64,000 nucleotides of DNA from an uncultured Flavobacteriaceae bacterium (GTDB lineage: Bacteria > Bacteroidota > Bacteroidia > Flavobacteriales > Flavobacteriaceae). Positions within the stretch are counted from its first letter, which is position 1. The number at the start of each line of letters is the position of its first letter. Positions 19,435-29,155 of this stretch are shown one piece after another. The translations under genes and the position numbers were made by a program. Below the pieces are notes generated by a model, which was not told the DNA's origin, searched no databases, and saw only the letters and a list, made by a program, of their open reading frames with translations. The stretch spans positions 96,902-160,901 of the forward strand of contig CALDYU010000014.1 in NCBI GenBank assembly GCA_937944485.1, read 5' to 3'.

Positions 19435-21813
19435 ATGAATCTAAACCTTCAACAATCTTCCAGCAATTCCGATATAGATTTGGCGCAAGTAATTGCGATG
19501 TATACGAAAAAATGGAAATGGTTTTTACTTTCGATCATTTTACTATTAGGCTTGGCCACAATATATATCAGGTATGCAACACCGCAATATGCTGCAGCTG
19601 CCAAAATTCAAATTTTAGAAGATGAGAATTCAAGTGCAGGTTTAGCTGCTTTTTCTGATTTAGATGTTTTTGGTGGGGTGAAAAATAAGGTGATGGATGA
19701 GATTGAGCTTATTGGTTCACGATCTAACTTTATTGATGTTGTAAAAGAGTTGAAACTGAATACTACTATTAGAGTACTCGGTAACGTTATAAGTACCGAG
19801 TTGTATCAAAATTCGCCTATTAATCTCAACTTTATTGCAGAAGACTCTACCCTAAATAATGCGGATTATGATTTTTACATCACATTATCTTCGTCAACGT
19901 CATTTGGTTTTAGTGAAGAAGAAGACAAGCCAGCTAAGGTGTATTCCTTTGGTAAAGTTGTGAATACGCCAATAGGTAATATTGTAATAACACCAAATCA
20001 GTTATTTTTTAATAAGTATAAAAATAAGAAACTCAAGGTTTCGTTGCGACCTATTGATATGGCAGCATTAGCTTATAAAACTAAAATGACTATCAGTAAT
20101 AGTGATGAAAAATCAAACATCATAGACATTCGTTTAGAGGATCCTATAAAGCAAAAGTCGAAGGATATTGTGAATACTTTAATTCGTGTTTATAATGAGA
20201 ATGCCATTGAGGATAAACAAATAATTGCAGATAAAACTTCAAAATTTATTAATGATAGAATTGTAGAAATTTCAGGTAACTTATCAAATGTTGATGAAAG
20301 TGCCCAAAATTTTAAAACGGAGAAAGGAGTTTCAAATATTGGAGTTGAGACCAACATAAATCTGAATGCAGGTGTTGCGACCCAACAAGAATTAGCTGCC
20401 GCTCAAAACGAGCTGAATATGGCTGCTTCAATGAGTAGTATTATTGAAAATCAAGAAGGTTATGAGGTGCTCCCTGCCGATATTGGAGGTGCTGCAACAG
20501 CAGGAGCTATAGGGCAATATAATCAACTTGTTTCAGAAAGAAGACGGCTATTAGAGAGTGCCAATGAGAAAAACTTAATCATCGTAAATATTGATCAACA
20601 GCTCGATAATTTGAAAAAAAGTATTTCTTCAAGTTTTAAAGGCGCAGTTAGCAATTTAGAATTAACCGTAAACTCGCTTAGCAGACAAACTGCGCGATTT
20701 CGTTCTAAAGTGTATGCGTCACCAGGTAATGAAAGAGCTTTAAGAGATATTGAGCGTAAGCAGCAAACAACAGAACAGTTGTATCTCTATTTATTAACCA
20801 AAAGAGAAGAAGCTCAAATTTCTGTTGCTTCTCAGGCTCCGAAATCTAAAACCATTGATAGTGCGTACACAGTAAGTAGATTTCCTGTGTCTCCTAAAAA
20901 AAGTTTGATTTATTTAGCGGCGCTGCTTTTAGGTTTGTTAATTCCGTTTGCTATCATTTATGGGAATGACTTTTTCGATAACAAAATCCATAATATGGAT
21001 AGTTTAGAGCGTATTACTACTGATACGCCGGTATTAGGAGAGATTCCTAAACTTTCAAGAAAAGAAGAAAAGTTGGTGATTAAAGAAGATCGTTCAGTTT
21101 TAGCCGAATCGCTAAGAATAATTAGAACTAACTTAGATTATTTGATTAAAACGAAAACTTCAAGAGACGGTAAGAATAATGTGGTTTTTGTAACTTCTAG
21201 TGTTCCAGGAGAAGGTAAAACGTTTTTGTCCACTAATTTGTCAATGATTTTGGCAAGTACCAATAAGAAAGTACTACTTATCGGTGCAGATATACGAAAC
21301 CCAAAGATTTATACATTTTTCACAGGTAGCAATATTGATAAGATGTCAAAGCCTAGTAGAAACAAAGACGCTGGTCTAACTGAATATTTATATGATAATA
21401 CGATAACTACTAAAGATATTATCAACCCAATGTTGGTGCATCATAATACCATTGATGTAGTATATTCAGGAAGAATACCACCTAACCCTGCCGAATTACT
21501 TTTGAGTAGTAGAATTCAAGAACTATTTGATGAAGTTTCAGAAAACTATGACTATGTAATTGTAGATACCGCCCCATTAATGGTAGTGACAGATACATTA
21601 TTAATTAGTCAATATGCCAATCACTTAATATACGTAACAAGAGCTGGTGTTACTGAAAATAAAGCCGTCGGATATCCTTTAAAACTTCAAAGTGAGGGCA
21701 AAATAAAGGGACTCTCTTTTGTGGTAAATGACGTTAAAAATTCAGAGTTGGGTTACGGAGGCAAATACGGCTACGGATATGGAAAGTCTCAGAAAAAATG
21801 GTGGAAATTTTGA
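19435..21813 (+). CDS. Wzc-type tyrosine autokinase / polysaccharide co-polymerase
   Basis: 792 residues. An N-terminal Wzz domain is bounded by membrane segments near 27-46 and 485-510, with a coiled-coil-rich periplasmic part between. The cytoplasmic BY-kinase domain has Walker A SSVPGEGKT (Lys595), Walker A' IGADIRNPK and Walker B YVIVDTAP. The C-terminus is a tyrosine-rich tail (YGGKYGYGYGKSQKKW), the usual autophosphorylation cluster. This protein controls chain length and export of the polysaccharide with the Wza-like lipoprotein just upstream. The opposing phosphatase gene lies at 29156. A perfect AT-rich hairpin follows the stop. Confidence 0.94.
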   Translation: MNLNLQQSSSNSDIDLAQVIAMYTKKWKWFLLSIILLLGLATIYIRYATPQYAAAAKIQILEDENSSAGLAAFSDLDVFGGVKNKVMDEIELIGSRSNFIDVVKELKLNTTIRVLGNVISTELYQNSPINLNFIAEDSTLNNADYDFYITLSSSTSFGFSEEEDKPAKVYSFGKVVNTPIGNIVITPNQLFFNKYKNKKLKVSLRPIDMAALAYKTKMTISNSDEKSNIIDIRLEDPIKQKSKDIVNTLIRVYNENAIEDKQIIADKTSKFINDRIVEISGNLSNVDESAQNFKTEKGVSNIGVETNINLNAGVATQQELAAAQNELNMAASMSSIIENQEGYEVLPADIGGAATAGAIGQYNQLVSERRRLLESANEKNLIIVNIDQQLDNLKKSISSSFKGAVSNLELTVNSLSRQTARFRSKVYASPGNERALRDIERKQQTTEQLYLYLLTKREEAQISVASQAPKSKTIDSAYTVSRFPVSPKKSLIYLAALLLGLLIPFAIIYGNDFFDNKIHNMDSLERITTDTPVLGEIPKLSRKEEKLVIKEDRSVLAESLRIIRTNLDYLIKTKTSRDGKNNVVFVTSSVPGEGKTFLSTNLSMILASTNKKVLLIGADIRNPKIYTFFTGSNIDKMSKPSRNKDAGLTEYLYDNTITTKDIINPMLVHHNTIDVVYSGRIPPNPAELLLSSRIQELFDEVSENYDYVIVDTAPLMVVTDTLLISQYANHLIYVTRAGVTENKAVGYPLKLQSEGKIKGLSFVVNDVKNSELGYGGKYGYGYGKSQKKWWKF

Positions 21814-21814
21814 A

Positions 21815-21839
21815 AAATAAATATCTCTGATATTTATTT
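21815..21839 (+). terminator. AT-rich hairpin after the export kinase gene
   Basis: AAATAAATATC and GATATTTATTT form a perfect 11-bp stem with a 3-base loop, starting right after the stop codon and followed by GTTTATTTT. It could end the operon or act as a weak attenuator before the next gene. The stem has only one G-C pair. Confidence 0.5.
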
Positions 21840-22062
21840 GTTTATTTTGCGTTAAAAATATTCTTCAGCATTATTATTTCCGAACCATAATTTCTTGTTG
21901 TAGTAAACAAATAATTTATTTAATCGATTAGTGTTAAGTATATAAAAGACGACTTATGATCGATGAAATACACTATTGTCGATGTTAAAGGTATTTTACC
22001 GAAAAACCACTTATTTTAGACGAAAAGCTTTAGGGTAATTCTTTCTTTAATTGTTATTAAAT

Positions 22063-22070
22063 TATCTTTG
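22063..22070 (+). promoter_or_regulatory. Candidate Bacteroidetes -7 box (TATCTTTG)
   Basis: TATCTTTG matches TAnnTTTG and precedes the chosen ATG (22129) by 58 bases. If real, transcription would start inside the longer upstream reading, supporting the start at 22129. The -33 element is not clear. Confidence 0.4.
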
Positions 22071-22128
22071 GTGTCGAATCAACCCCCAACCAAAAAGAAC
22101 TTTTAATTGCTATTTAAAAGGCATTGCT

Positions 22129-25100
22129 ATGATAAAAATTTACCTTGAGTCTATAATTAAAAATTACAATTGCTATGGGCTATTTACTTCTCTTTTCTTT
22201 TTGTTTTCTGGATTAGTGTATGGGCAGTTTCCTGATGACTTTGCTAGAGTTGAAATTGCTAGTGGAATGTCTAACACTACAACATTCAAATTTGCTCCCG
22301 ATGGTAGAATTTTTATTCTAGATAGGTATGGAGAAATATTAATATATGAAAATAGTGTCGGTGTACCCGTGTCTGGGGGTACTATTCCAGTTTTTCATGA
22401 TCTAGAAGACGGTTTGCTTGGAATAGCGTTCGATCCCAATTTTGCAACTAACAATTTAATCTATCTTTATTATTCACCACAAAATTTTACAGGTAATCGA
22501 GTATCTCAATTTACCATGGCTGGGAGTAATATGTTAGATTTATCTTCGGAGGTTGTACTTCTACAATGGCCTACAAATAGATCTGCCAATTTTCATTCTG
22601 GGGGTGATATGGATTTTGATTCTCAAGGAAATTTACTAATCGCAACAGGTGATAATACGACCTACCCTAACCTTTATGCCGCAATAAGTGCTACTAATAC
22701 AAATACAGCAGCTAATGAAATTGCAAGTGCCGAAAAATCTTCATCTAACACTAACGATTATAGAGGTAAAATTTTACGTATAAAACCTCTTGGTGACGGT
22801 ACCTATACTATTCCATCCGGAAATCTTTTTCCTGGTGGAACGGGCGGGCTACCAGAAATTTATGTCATGGGAGCTAGAAACCCATATCGAATCTTTGTAG
22901 ACAAAAATAATAATGACTGGTTGTTTTGGGGGGAGGTCGGCCCTGATGCTTTAACCGCAAGTACTTTAGGACCTAGGGGATTTGATGAAATTAATTTAAC
23001 AAAATCAGCAGGTAATTATGGTTGGCCTTATTTTTCTGGTAAAAATAATGCTGCTTATCAAGTGCCTTATAACGGATCTCCACCGTTTTATAATGATCCC
23101 ATGGCTCCTATAAATACTTCTGTATTTAATACAGGTGCAGCGAATCTTCCTGCCGCCGAACCTGCACTTTTGTCCTTCGGTGGGTTTTCTAAATGTTTAA
23201 TGGCTGGGTTTAGGTATAATTATGATGCTAGCCTTACTGATCAACAAAGGTTGCCTATTGAATTTGATGGGGCCTTTTTCTTTTATGATTTTAATAGAAG
23301 TCGGGTTTACTTGATTACATTAGACGCTGCTGGAAATGTGATTCAAAATATTATAAATGATAGTAATTTTGATGACTTGCCTAGATTTGCTCCTGCAATA
23401 ACAACAGATCAAACAGAAGGCTTTATTGATATGGAGCTGGGTCCTGATGGTAAGATGTATATTTTGGCATATGGAGTGCCTTGCTGTGCTTCTAATGCGG
23501 GTCCTACGGGTAAACTTATTCGAATTGATTATACGGGGATATCAACAAATAGCCCTCCAACAATAGAACTTTCAGCCGACCAAACAAGTGGTAATCTACC
23601 CTTGACAGTACAATTTTCTACTGCCGGTACAATTGATCCTAATGGTGACTCACCTTTAACCTATGAATGGGACTTTGATATGGACGGCAATCCAGATTCC
23701 ACTAATCCAAATCCACAACATACCTTTACAACTGCTGGCACATTTAATGTTCAGGTGAAGGTTAATGATGGTAATGCTACCAATGGTCAGAGTATAAAAA
23801 ATATTACTATATACGCTGGTAACAATCCAGCTACTTACACAGTTAATTCCCCTGTAGATGGTGGTTTGTTTAATTGGGGAGACGATGTGACTATTGATAT
23901 CGTGGTTCAAGATCCTGAAGAAGGTGTTGTTGATTGTAATAATGTGATTCTTGTCCCTGGTTTCGGTCATTTATCACATGTTCATCCTGAATCTGCTACA
24001 ACAACGTGCCCTCAAACTTTGAATATAAAAGCCGATGCTAGTCATGGTACTGATGGCGAACTCGATATTTTTGGCTCTTTTTCTTTGGAGTATACCGATA
24101 ATGGAGGGTTAATTTCTCGAGACTTGATTGTGTTGCACCCTAAAAGAAAGGAAGCCGAATTTTTTGATTCGCAAAGTGGAACAACTGTTATTTCTAATAA
24201 TAACCCGTTAGAAGGAGGAAACGAAGCGCTTCGTGTAAATGATGGAAACTATATTTCATTCTCGGGACGTAATTTGTTAAATATTAATGCGGTTAAATAT
24301 AATGTAGCAGCCGTAAACGCTGGAGGAAGTATTGAAATGAGATTAGGTAGTGTAACAGGTACATTATTGGCAACTACCCCTGTGCCAGCAACAGGTGGTA
24401 CAAATACTTGGGTCAATATTGAAACAAGCATCACTGATCCAGGAGGTAAAAATGATTTGTTTTTTGTCTTTACAGGAACCGGTTCGAATATTTTTGATTT
24501 AAACTATGTTGAGTTTTTAGGAGACGGAACATCAATAGATAATTCACCTCCTACGATTGAGAATGTAGAAGCCTTATCAAACACATTAGTGGCTGTACAA
24601 TTTTCAGAATATGTTGGTACTGCAACAGCGGAAATGGTCAGTAATTATAGCATTGACAATGGAGTTTCAGTAGGCACAGCCGACTTACAACCTGATGGAC
24701 GAACCGTATTTCTAACAGTCTCATCGCTAAATGCCACAACAAATTACAATTTAAGCGTCGACAATGTTCAGAATACTTCGGGTTTAACAATTACCTCTGG
24801 TAGCTATCCTTTTAGTTTAGTAGGAGAAATACGAATTAATACTGGAGGTCCAGAATTGACATTATCTGGTGACACCTATATGGCTGATCAGTACGGTGCT
24901 GGAGGAACAGTTTTTAGTACTAGTATTCCGATAAGTGGTACGATAGATGACGAACTTTATCAAACAGAAGTATTTGGCCCTTCAGGGGGTACATTTTCGT
25001 ATGAAATTCCGGTTTCTGCATCGAATGAGTACGATATTCGACTGCATTTCGCGGAGTTATTTTTCGGAGTAGGAAGTCAATCTGGAGGAGTTGGTTCGCG

Positions 25101-28100
25101 AGTTTTTAATGTAACTATTGAAGGAAACACTGTATTGTCGAATTTCGATATTTTAAGTGAAGTTGCACCTGCAACAGCTTTAAATAAAGAGTTTGACGAT
25201 ATTTTGGTTACTGACGGTTTTGTTAGTATTGTTTTTACAGGCCTAGTTCAAAGTGCAAAAATCAATGCTATTGAAATTTTAAATTCAAATACTTTTGAGG
25301 ACCTTTCTAATGCAGATATAGCAATTACATCCCCCTCTAATGGATGGGATGTAAACCAACCTTTTGAAGTTGCTTTTCGTGTTGAAAACTGGACAATACT
25401 TGAAGGTGATACTCATGTTCACTATTATATTGATGATATGATGATGGGGCCTTATTATGGTTATGAGCCCATTTCTATTGACGGATTAAGTTTAGGTCAA
25501 CACACAATTAAGATTGAACTTTTCAATGCCGATCATACGGGTACAGGCATTTTTGATGAAGTCACTGTTAATGTTACAGGAGCTATCACATGTAATGATA
25601 CTGTGTTTCCCGATCCTTGGGCGGTGAAACAACTTGAAACTAGCTCCCTTAGCCATCGTTCTGTATATACGTTTGCAGACTTTGATCTTGACGGAGATGG
25701 TCTTAAAGATATTGTTACTGGTGGTTGGTGGTATAAAAACCCTGGTACAATTGCTGGTAATTGGCAGCGTAGTGATATAGGTACGTTATTTGACAATGTA
25801 GCTCACGTATATGATTTTGATGATGATGGAGATCTTGATTTATTAGGAGTAACGAGCGATCAACAAAGTCCTGTAGGTTATACTGGATCTCAGCTAGTTT
25901 GGGCTCAGAATGATGGTTTTGGTGCGTTTACAATATTTACCAATATTCCGGCGGGAAATACGACTTATGTTGAACCTTTTTTGGCTGGTTTAGCTGGAGG
26001 TGTTTTTACCTCAGGAGGAGATTATCAAATGGCAATTAATTGGAATGGTGCAGAATCTACAGGTTCTCCCATGCAAATGTTGACACCTACTTCTGATCCT
26101 ACAATGGGAACATGGTCGTTAGTTGACATTGTTGGAGCAGTTTCAACAGGTGAAGATTTACAAGCAGGAGATATTGATCAAGATAATGACCTTGATTTGT
26201 TTCAAGGTATTAATTGGATTCGAAATGATGGCGGTGGTAATTGGACAACAGTCGTTACTGGCATTAATTACGTGACTACTCCTGATCGTGCTCAGTTAGC
26301 AGATTTTGACAGAGATGGTGACTTAGATGCTGTAGTAGGGCAACTAGGTGCTGGTGCTGGAAGTGATCCTGCAAGTTTTGAATTTGCTTGGTGGGAAGCT
26401 CCATCTGACCCTGAACAACCTTGGATTAAACGAATTTTGGATACAGATGTACGAGGAAGTCTAAGTGTATTTGCAACGGATATTGATTTTGATGGTGATA
26501 AAGATATAATAGTAGGAGAGTGGCTAGGTCAGTATCGTTTGCTTGCTTTTGAAAATGACCTTTGTGATAGTGGTACGTTTATCAAGAGGGTTATTAACCC
26601 GGGTATTTCAGGTCAAGAGCATCATGATGGAGCACGTGTTACTGATGTTGATAATGATGGTGATTTAGATATCGTATCTAATGGTTGGGTAAATAATTTC
26701 CCTCGAATTTATGAAAATCAGACAGTAGCTGCAGGAACAGATGAACCTATTGTCGATGCTGGGCCAGATCAAAATGTGTTACCAGATACGGCGATTTTAA
26801 ATGGTTCAGCAACTGATCCAGATGGAGGTGCGATTGTCACTTATGCTTGGACTCAAATAAGTGGCCCTAATACAGCAACATTAAGCGGAAATGATACTGC
26901 AATCTTAAATGCGAGCAATTTAATTCTAGGAGAATATGTATTTCGATTAACTGCGACTGATAATGAATCTGATACTGGGTTTGATGAAGCTACTATTACC
27001 GTATCTAATGAATTACCTGCGATTCGAATAAACTCTGGAGGGCCAACATTTAACTTTAATGGTGTCGATTGGTCAGAAGATCAATATTTCAATACGGGTA
27101 CTATTGTTCAAAATAATATCGCTATTGCAAATACAGAAAATGATCAATTGTATCAAACTGAACGTTTTCATACGGGCACATTGATTTATGAGATTCCTGT
27201 TGCGAATGGCGAACATAATATAAACCTTCATTTTGCAGAGATTTTTTATGGCGTACCAGGTGCTGGTTCAAGTGGTGGGGTTGGATCAAGAATTTTTAAT
27301 GTAGATATAGAAAATGGTGAAGGAACCTTGACGAATTACGACATCATCGCCGAAGCAGGGGGTCCTGCCACTGCGATTATTGAAAACTTTACAAACATTA
27401 CGGTTAATGATGGAAGTTTAACTATTACTCTAACTGGTGTAGTAGAGTTTCCAAAAATTTCTGGAATAGAAGTTATAGATCCGAATGCTTCAAGTAGTGA
27501 TCCCATTGTTTTTGCGGGAGAAGATGCAGCCTTGACCTTACCAAATAATAGTTTAGTTCTTGATGGTTCTGCACAAGACCCAGATGGCGGTGCAATAGTT
27601 TCGTTTAGCTGGACACAAATTAGTGGTCCAAATACTGCTATGTTTGATGATACTACTATAGCAGACCCTACAATAAGTGACCTAGTAGAGGGTGTTTATG
27701 TATTTGAATTGTCAGCGACCGATGATGAAAATGAAACTGGTAGTGATCAAGTAACAATAACAGTAACAGAAGAACTTTCTAGTATTTTAATAAATTCTGG
27801 CGGACCTACCTTTACTTTCAATACGGAAGAATGGGTTGCCGATAATTCCTTCGTTGGTGGAACTCCTTTTGAAAACGCAATACCTATTGCTAATACCGAA
27901 AATGATCAATTATACCAAACGGAACGCTTTAGTACTTCAGGTACCTTAGTTTATGAAATACCAGTAGTTAATGGTAACTATAATGTAGATCTTCATTTTG
28001 CCGAATTATTTTATGGTGTTGGAGCTCAAGCTGGCGGGGTTGGTTCTCGTGTATTTAATATCAATGTTGAAGATGGTCAGGCTCAAGTAGCTAATTATGA

Positions 28101-29073
28101 TATCATAGAGGCTGCAGGAGCCAGTGCAACAGCAGTTATAGAGCGATATAGTAATATTATGGTCTCTGATGGCTCTCTAACAATCACTTTAACTGCGGTA
28201 ACAGAATTTCCGAAAATTTCAGGGATTGGAGTATTTGAAACAAGACCTCCTACTGTTGATGCCGGTGAAGATGAAGTAATAACCTTACCCACTAGTGAAG
28301 TAGCTCTTAATGGAATGGGTGAAGATCCTGATGGTGGTATGATTACCTATGAATGGACACAAATTAGTGGGCCGAATACGGCAACCTTATCCGATGCAAA
28401 TACTGCTAACCTAATGGCAATTGACCTTGTGGAAGGAGTATATGTATTTAGACTTACTGTTACAGATGACGAAAACGAAACTAATTTTGATGAAGTTACT
28501 GTTACCGTTGAGCCCGAAATGGTTGGTAACATGGCTCCTGTGGCTATAGCAGAAGCTGACCCTTTAACAGGATCTGCACCGTTATTGGTGAACTTTACAG
28601 GAAGTAATTCAACAGATGATGTGGAAGTTGTAAGTTACTTGTGGGATTTTGGCGATGGAACAACATCAACAGAAAGTGACCCTCAAAAAATATTTACTGT
28701 AGCTGGGGAATATACAGTTCAATTAACTGTGACAGATGCTGGCGGACTTACTAATTCGACAACATTAACGATTATTGTAATTGATGATCCTGAAGGTGAA
28801 ATGAGCATTATATTAGAGAGCAACCCACCTAATCCTGCAGATAATGGTGTTGCTAGAATAATGATTATTAATAAACCGTCAAACGTTACCCCATTGAGCA
28901 TTACTTTACATGATGTAGGTGGACGGTATATTATGGGGTATCCTGCTGAAGATTTATTGAATGGTACTGTTTATGAATTACCGATTTCTACATTGAGAGA
29001 TGGTCTTTACTTCGTGCGAGTTGCTCTTAATGAAGGTGAATCTACACTAATCAAATTATGGATTAGAAACTGA
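22129..29073 (+). CDS. Giant T9SS-secreted protein: sugar dehydrogenase-like, CBM6-like, three malectin, FG-GAP and PKD domains
   Basis: 2314 residues from the ATG at 22129, which begins a signal peptide (MIKIYLES...FSGLVYG-Q); an in-frame TTG at 22051 adds 26 residues that do not fit one. Domains, roughly: glucose/sorbosone dehydrogenase-like propeller 35-470 (HSGGDMDFD, RGKILRI, GARNPYRIFVD); PKD 475-563; CBM6-like beta-sandwich 673-799; Ig-like 805-895; malectin 898-1055 (INTGGPE, LYQTEVF, LHFAELFFG); FG-GAP/VCBS-type region 1155-1534 (DFDLDGDGLKDI, DFDDDGDLDLL); then alternating PKD-like and malectin units to 2130; a canonical PKD (WDFGDGTTS) and a type-A T9SS sorting domain (GLYFVRVALNEGES). 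It probably binds or oxidises sugars at the surface. Its place between kinase and phosphatase genes ties it to the polysaccharide. The substrate is unknown. Confidence 0.88.
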   Translation: MIKIYLESIIKNYNCYGLFTSLFFLFSGLVYGQFPDDFARVEIASGMSNTTTFKFAPDGRIFILDRYGEILIYENSVGVPVSGGTIPVFHDLEDGLLGIAFDPNFATNNLIYLYYSPQNFTGNRVSQFTMAGSNMLDLSSEVVLLQWPTNRSANFHSGGDMDFDSQGNLLIATGDNTTYPNLYAAISATNTNTAANEIASAEKSSSNTNDYRGKILRIKPLGDGTYTIPSGNLFPGGTGGLPEIYVMGARNPYRIFVDKNNNDWLFWGEVGPDALTASTLGPRGFDEINLTKSAGNYGWPYFSGKNNAAYQVPYNGSPPFYNDPMAPINTSVFNTGAANLPAAEPALLSFGGFSKCLMAGFRYNYDASLTDQQRLPIEFDGAFFFYDFNRSRVYLITLDAAGNVIQNIINDSNFDDLPRFAPAITTDQTEGFIDMELGPDGKMYILAYGVPCCASNAGPTGKLIRIDYTGISTNSPPTIELSADQTSGNLPLTVQFSTAGTIDPNGDSPLTYEWDFDMDGNPDSTNPNPQHTFTTAGTFNVQVKVNDGNATNGQSIKNITIYAGNNPATYTVNSPVDGGLFNWGDDVTIDIVVQDPEEGVVDCNNVILVPGFGHLSHVHPESATTTCPQTLNIKADASHGTDGELDIFGSFSLEYTDNGGLISRDLIVLHPKRKEAEFFDSQSGTTVISNNNPLEGGNEALRVNDGNYISFSGRNLLNINAVKYNVAAVNAGGSIEMRLGSVTGTLLATTPVPATGGTNTWVNIETSITDPGGKNDLFFVFTGTGSNIFDLNYVEFLGDGTSIDNSPPTIENVEALSNTLVAVQFSEYVGTATAEMVSNYSIDNGVSVGTADLQPDGRTVFLTVSSLNATTNYNLSVDNVQNTSGLTITSGSYPFSLVGEIRINTGGPELTLSGDTYMADQYGAGGTVFSTSIPISGTIDDELYQTEVFGPSGGTFSYEIPVSASNEYDIRLHFAELFFGVGSQSGGVGSRVFNVTIEGNTVLSNFDILSEVAPATALNKEFDDILVTDGFVSIVFTGLVQSAKINAIEILNSNTFEDLSNADIAITSPSNGWDVNQPFEVAFRVENWTILEGDTHVHYYIDDMMMGPYYGYEPISIDGLSLGQHTIKIELFNADHTGTGIFDEVTVNVTGAITCNDTVFPDPWAVKQLETSSLSHRSVYTFADFDLDGDGLKDIVTGGWWYKNPGTIAGNWQRSDIGTLFDNVAHVYDFDDDGDLDLLGVTSDQQSPVGYTGSQLVWAQNDGFGAFTIFTNIPAGNTTYVEPFLAGLAGGVFTSGGDYQMAINWNGAESTGSPMQMLTPTSDPTMGTWSLVDIVGAVSTGEDLQAGDIDQDNDLDLFQGINWIRNDGGGNWTTVVTGINYVTTPDRAQLADFDRDGDLDAVVGQLGAGAGSDPASFEFAWWEAPSDPEQPWIKRILDTDVRGSLSVFATDIDFDGDKDIIVGEWLGQYRLLAFENDLCDSGTFIKRVINPGISGQEHHDGARVTDVDNDGDLDIVSNGWVNNFPRIYENQTVAAGTDEPIVDAGPDQNVLPDTAILNGSATDPDGGAIVTYAWTQISGPNTATLSGNDTAILNASNLILGEYVFRLTATDNESDTGFDEATITVSNELPAIRINSGGPTFNFNGVDWSEDQYFNTGTIVQNNIAIANTENDQLYQTERFHTGTLIYEIPVANGEHNINLHFAEIFYGVPGAGSSGGVGSRIFNVDIENGEGTLTNYDIIAEAGGPATAIIENFTNITVNDGSLTITLTGVVEFPKISGIEVIDPNASSSDPIVFAGEDAALTLPNNSLVLDGSAQDPDGGAIVSFSWTQISGPNTAMFDDTTIADPTISDLVEGVYVFELSATDDENETGSDQVTITVTEELSSILINSGGPTFTFNTEEWVADNSFVGGTPFENAIPIANTENDQLYQTERFSTSGTLVYEIPVVNGNYNVDLHFAELFYGVGAQAGGVGSRVFNINVEDGQAQVANYDIIEAAGASATAVIERYSNIMVSDGSLTITLTAVTEFPKISGIGVFETRPPTVDAGEDEVITLPTSEVALNGMGEDPDGGMITYEWTQISGPNTATLSDANTANLMAIDLVEGVYVFRLTVTDDENETNFDEVTVTVEPEMVGNMAPVAIAEADPLTGSAPLLVNFTGSNSTDDVEVVSYLWDFGDGTTSTESDPQKIFTVAGEYTVQLTVTDAGGLTNSTTLTIIVIDDPEGEMSIILESNPPNPADNGVARIMIINKPSNVTPLSITLHDVGGRYIMGYPAEDLLNGTVYELPISTLRDGLYFVRVALNEGESTLIKLWIRN
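26740..28515 (+). repeat. Tandem PKD-like/malectin modules inside the giant secreted protein
   Basis: Three PKD-like units (each with DPDGG and WTQISGPNTA) alternate with two malectin units sharing NTENDQLYQTERF and GGVGSR. The first two module pairs are each about 740-750 bases. They look like internal duplications; the DNA copies have diverged. Confidence 0.75.
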
Positions 29074-29092
29074 TTATTACATTCTAAAAATC

Positions 29093-29126
29093 AAAAAAGG
29101 GTTTACCAATGGTAGACCCTTTTTTT
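29093..29126. terminator. Strong bidirectional terminator
   Basis: A 9-bp stem GGGTTTACC / GGTAGACCC (one T-G pair) with a 3-base loop is flanked by six A residues on the left and seven T residues on the right. It sits between convergent genes (stops at 29073 and 29156) and should end transcripts from both sides. Confidence 0.92.
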
Positions 29127-29155
29127 GATGCGCTGATGAAAACAATTTGATATTC

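Larger units (their letters stand above)
21814..22128. other. Intergenic region before the large secreted multidomain protein
   Basis: 315 bases. It contains the hairpin at 21815-21839, two ATCGAT sites (21923-21928 and 21959-21964), the motif GATGAAATACAC (21962-21973) and a TAnnTTTG box at 22063-22070. No gene is seen. Confidence 0.45.

Noticed and set aside
22051..22128. Upstream TTG start for the giant secreted protein
   Set aside because: The added 26 residues do not look like a signal peptide, and a promoter-like box lies inside this stretch; the ATG at 22129 gives a clean signal peptide.
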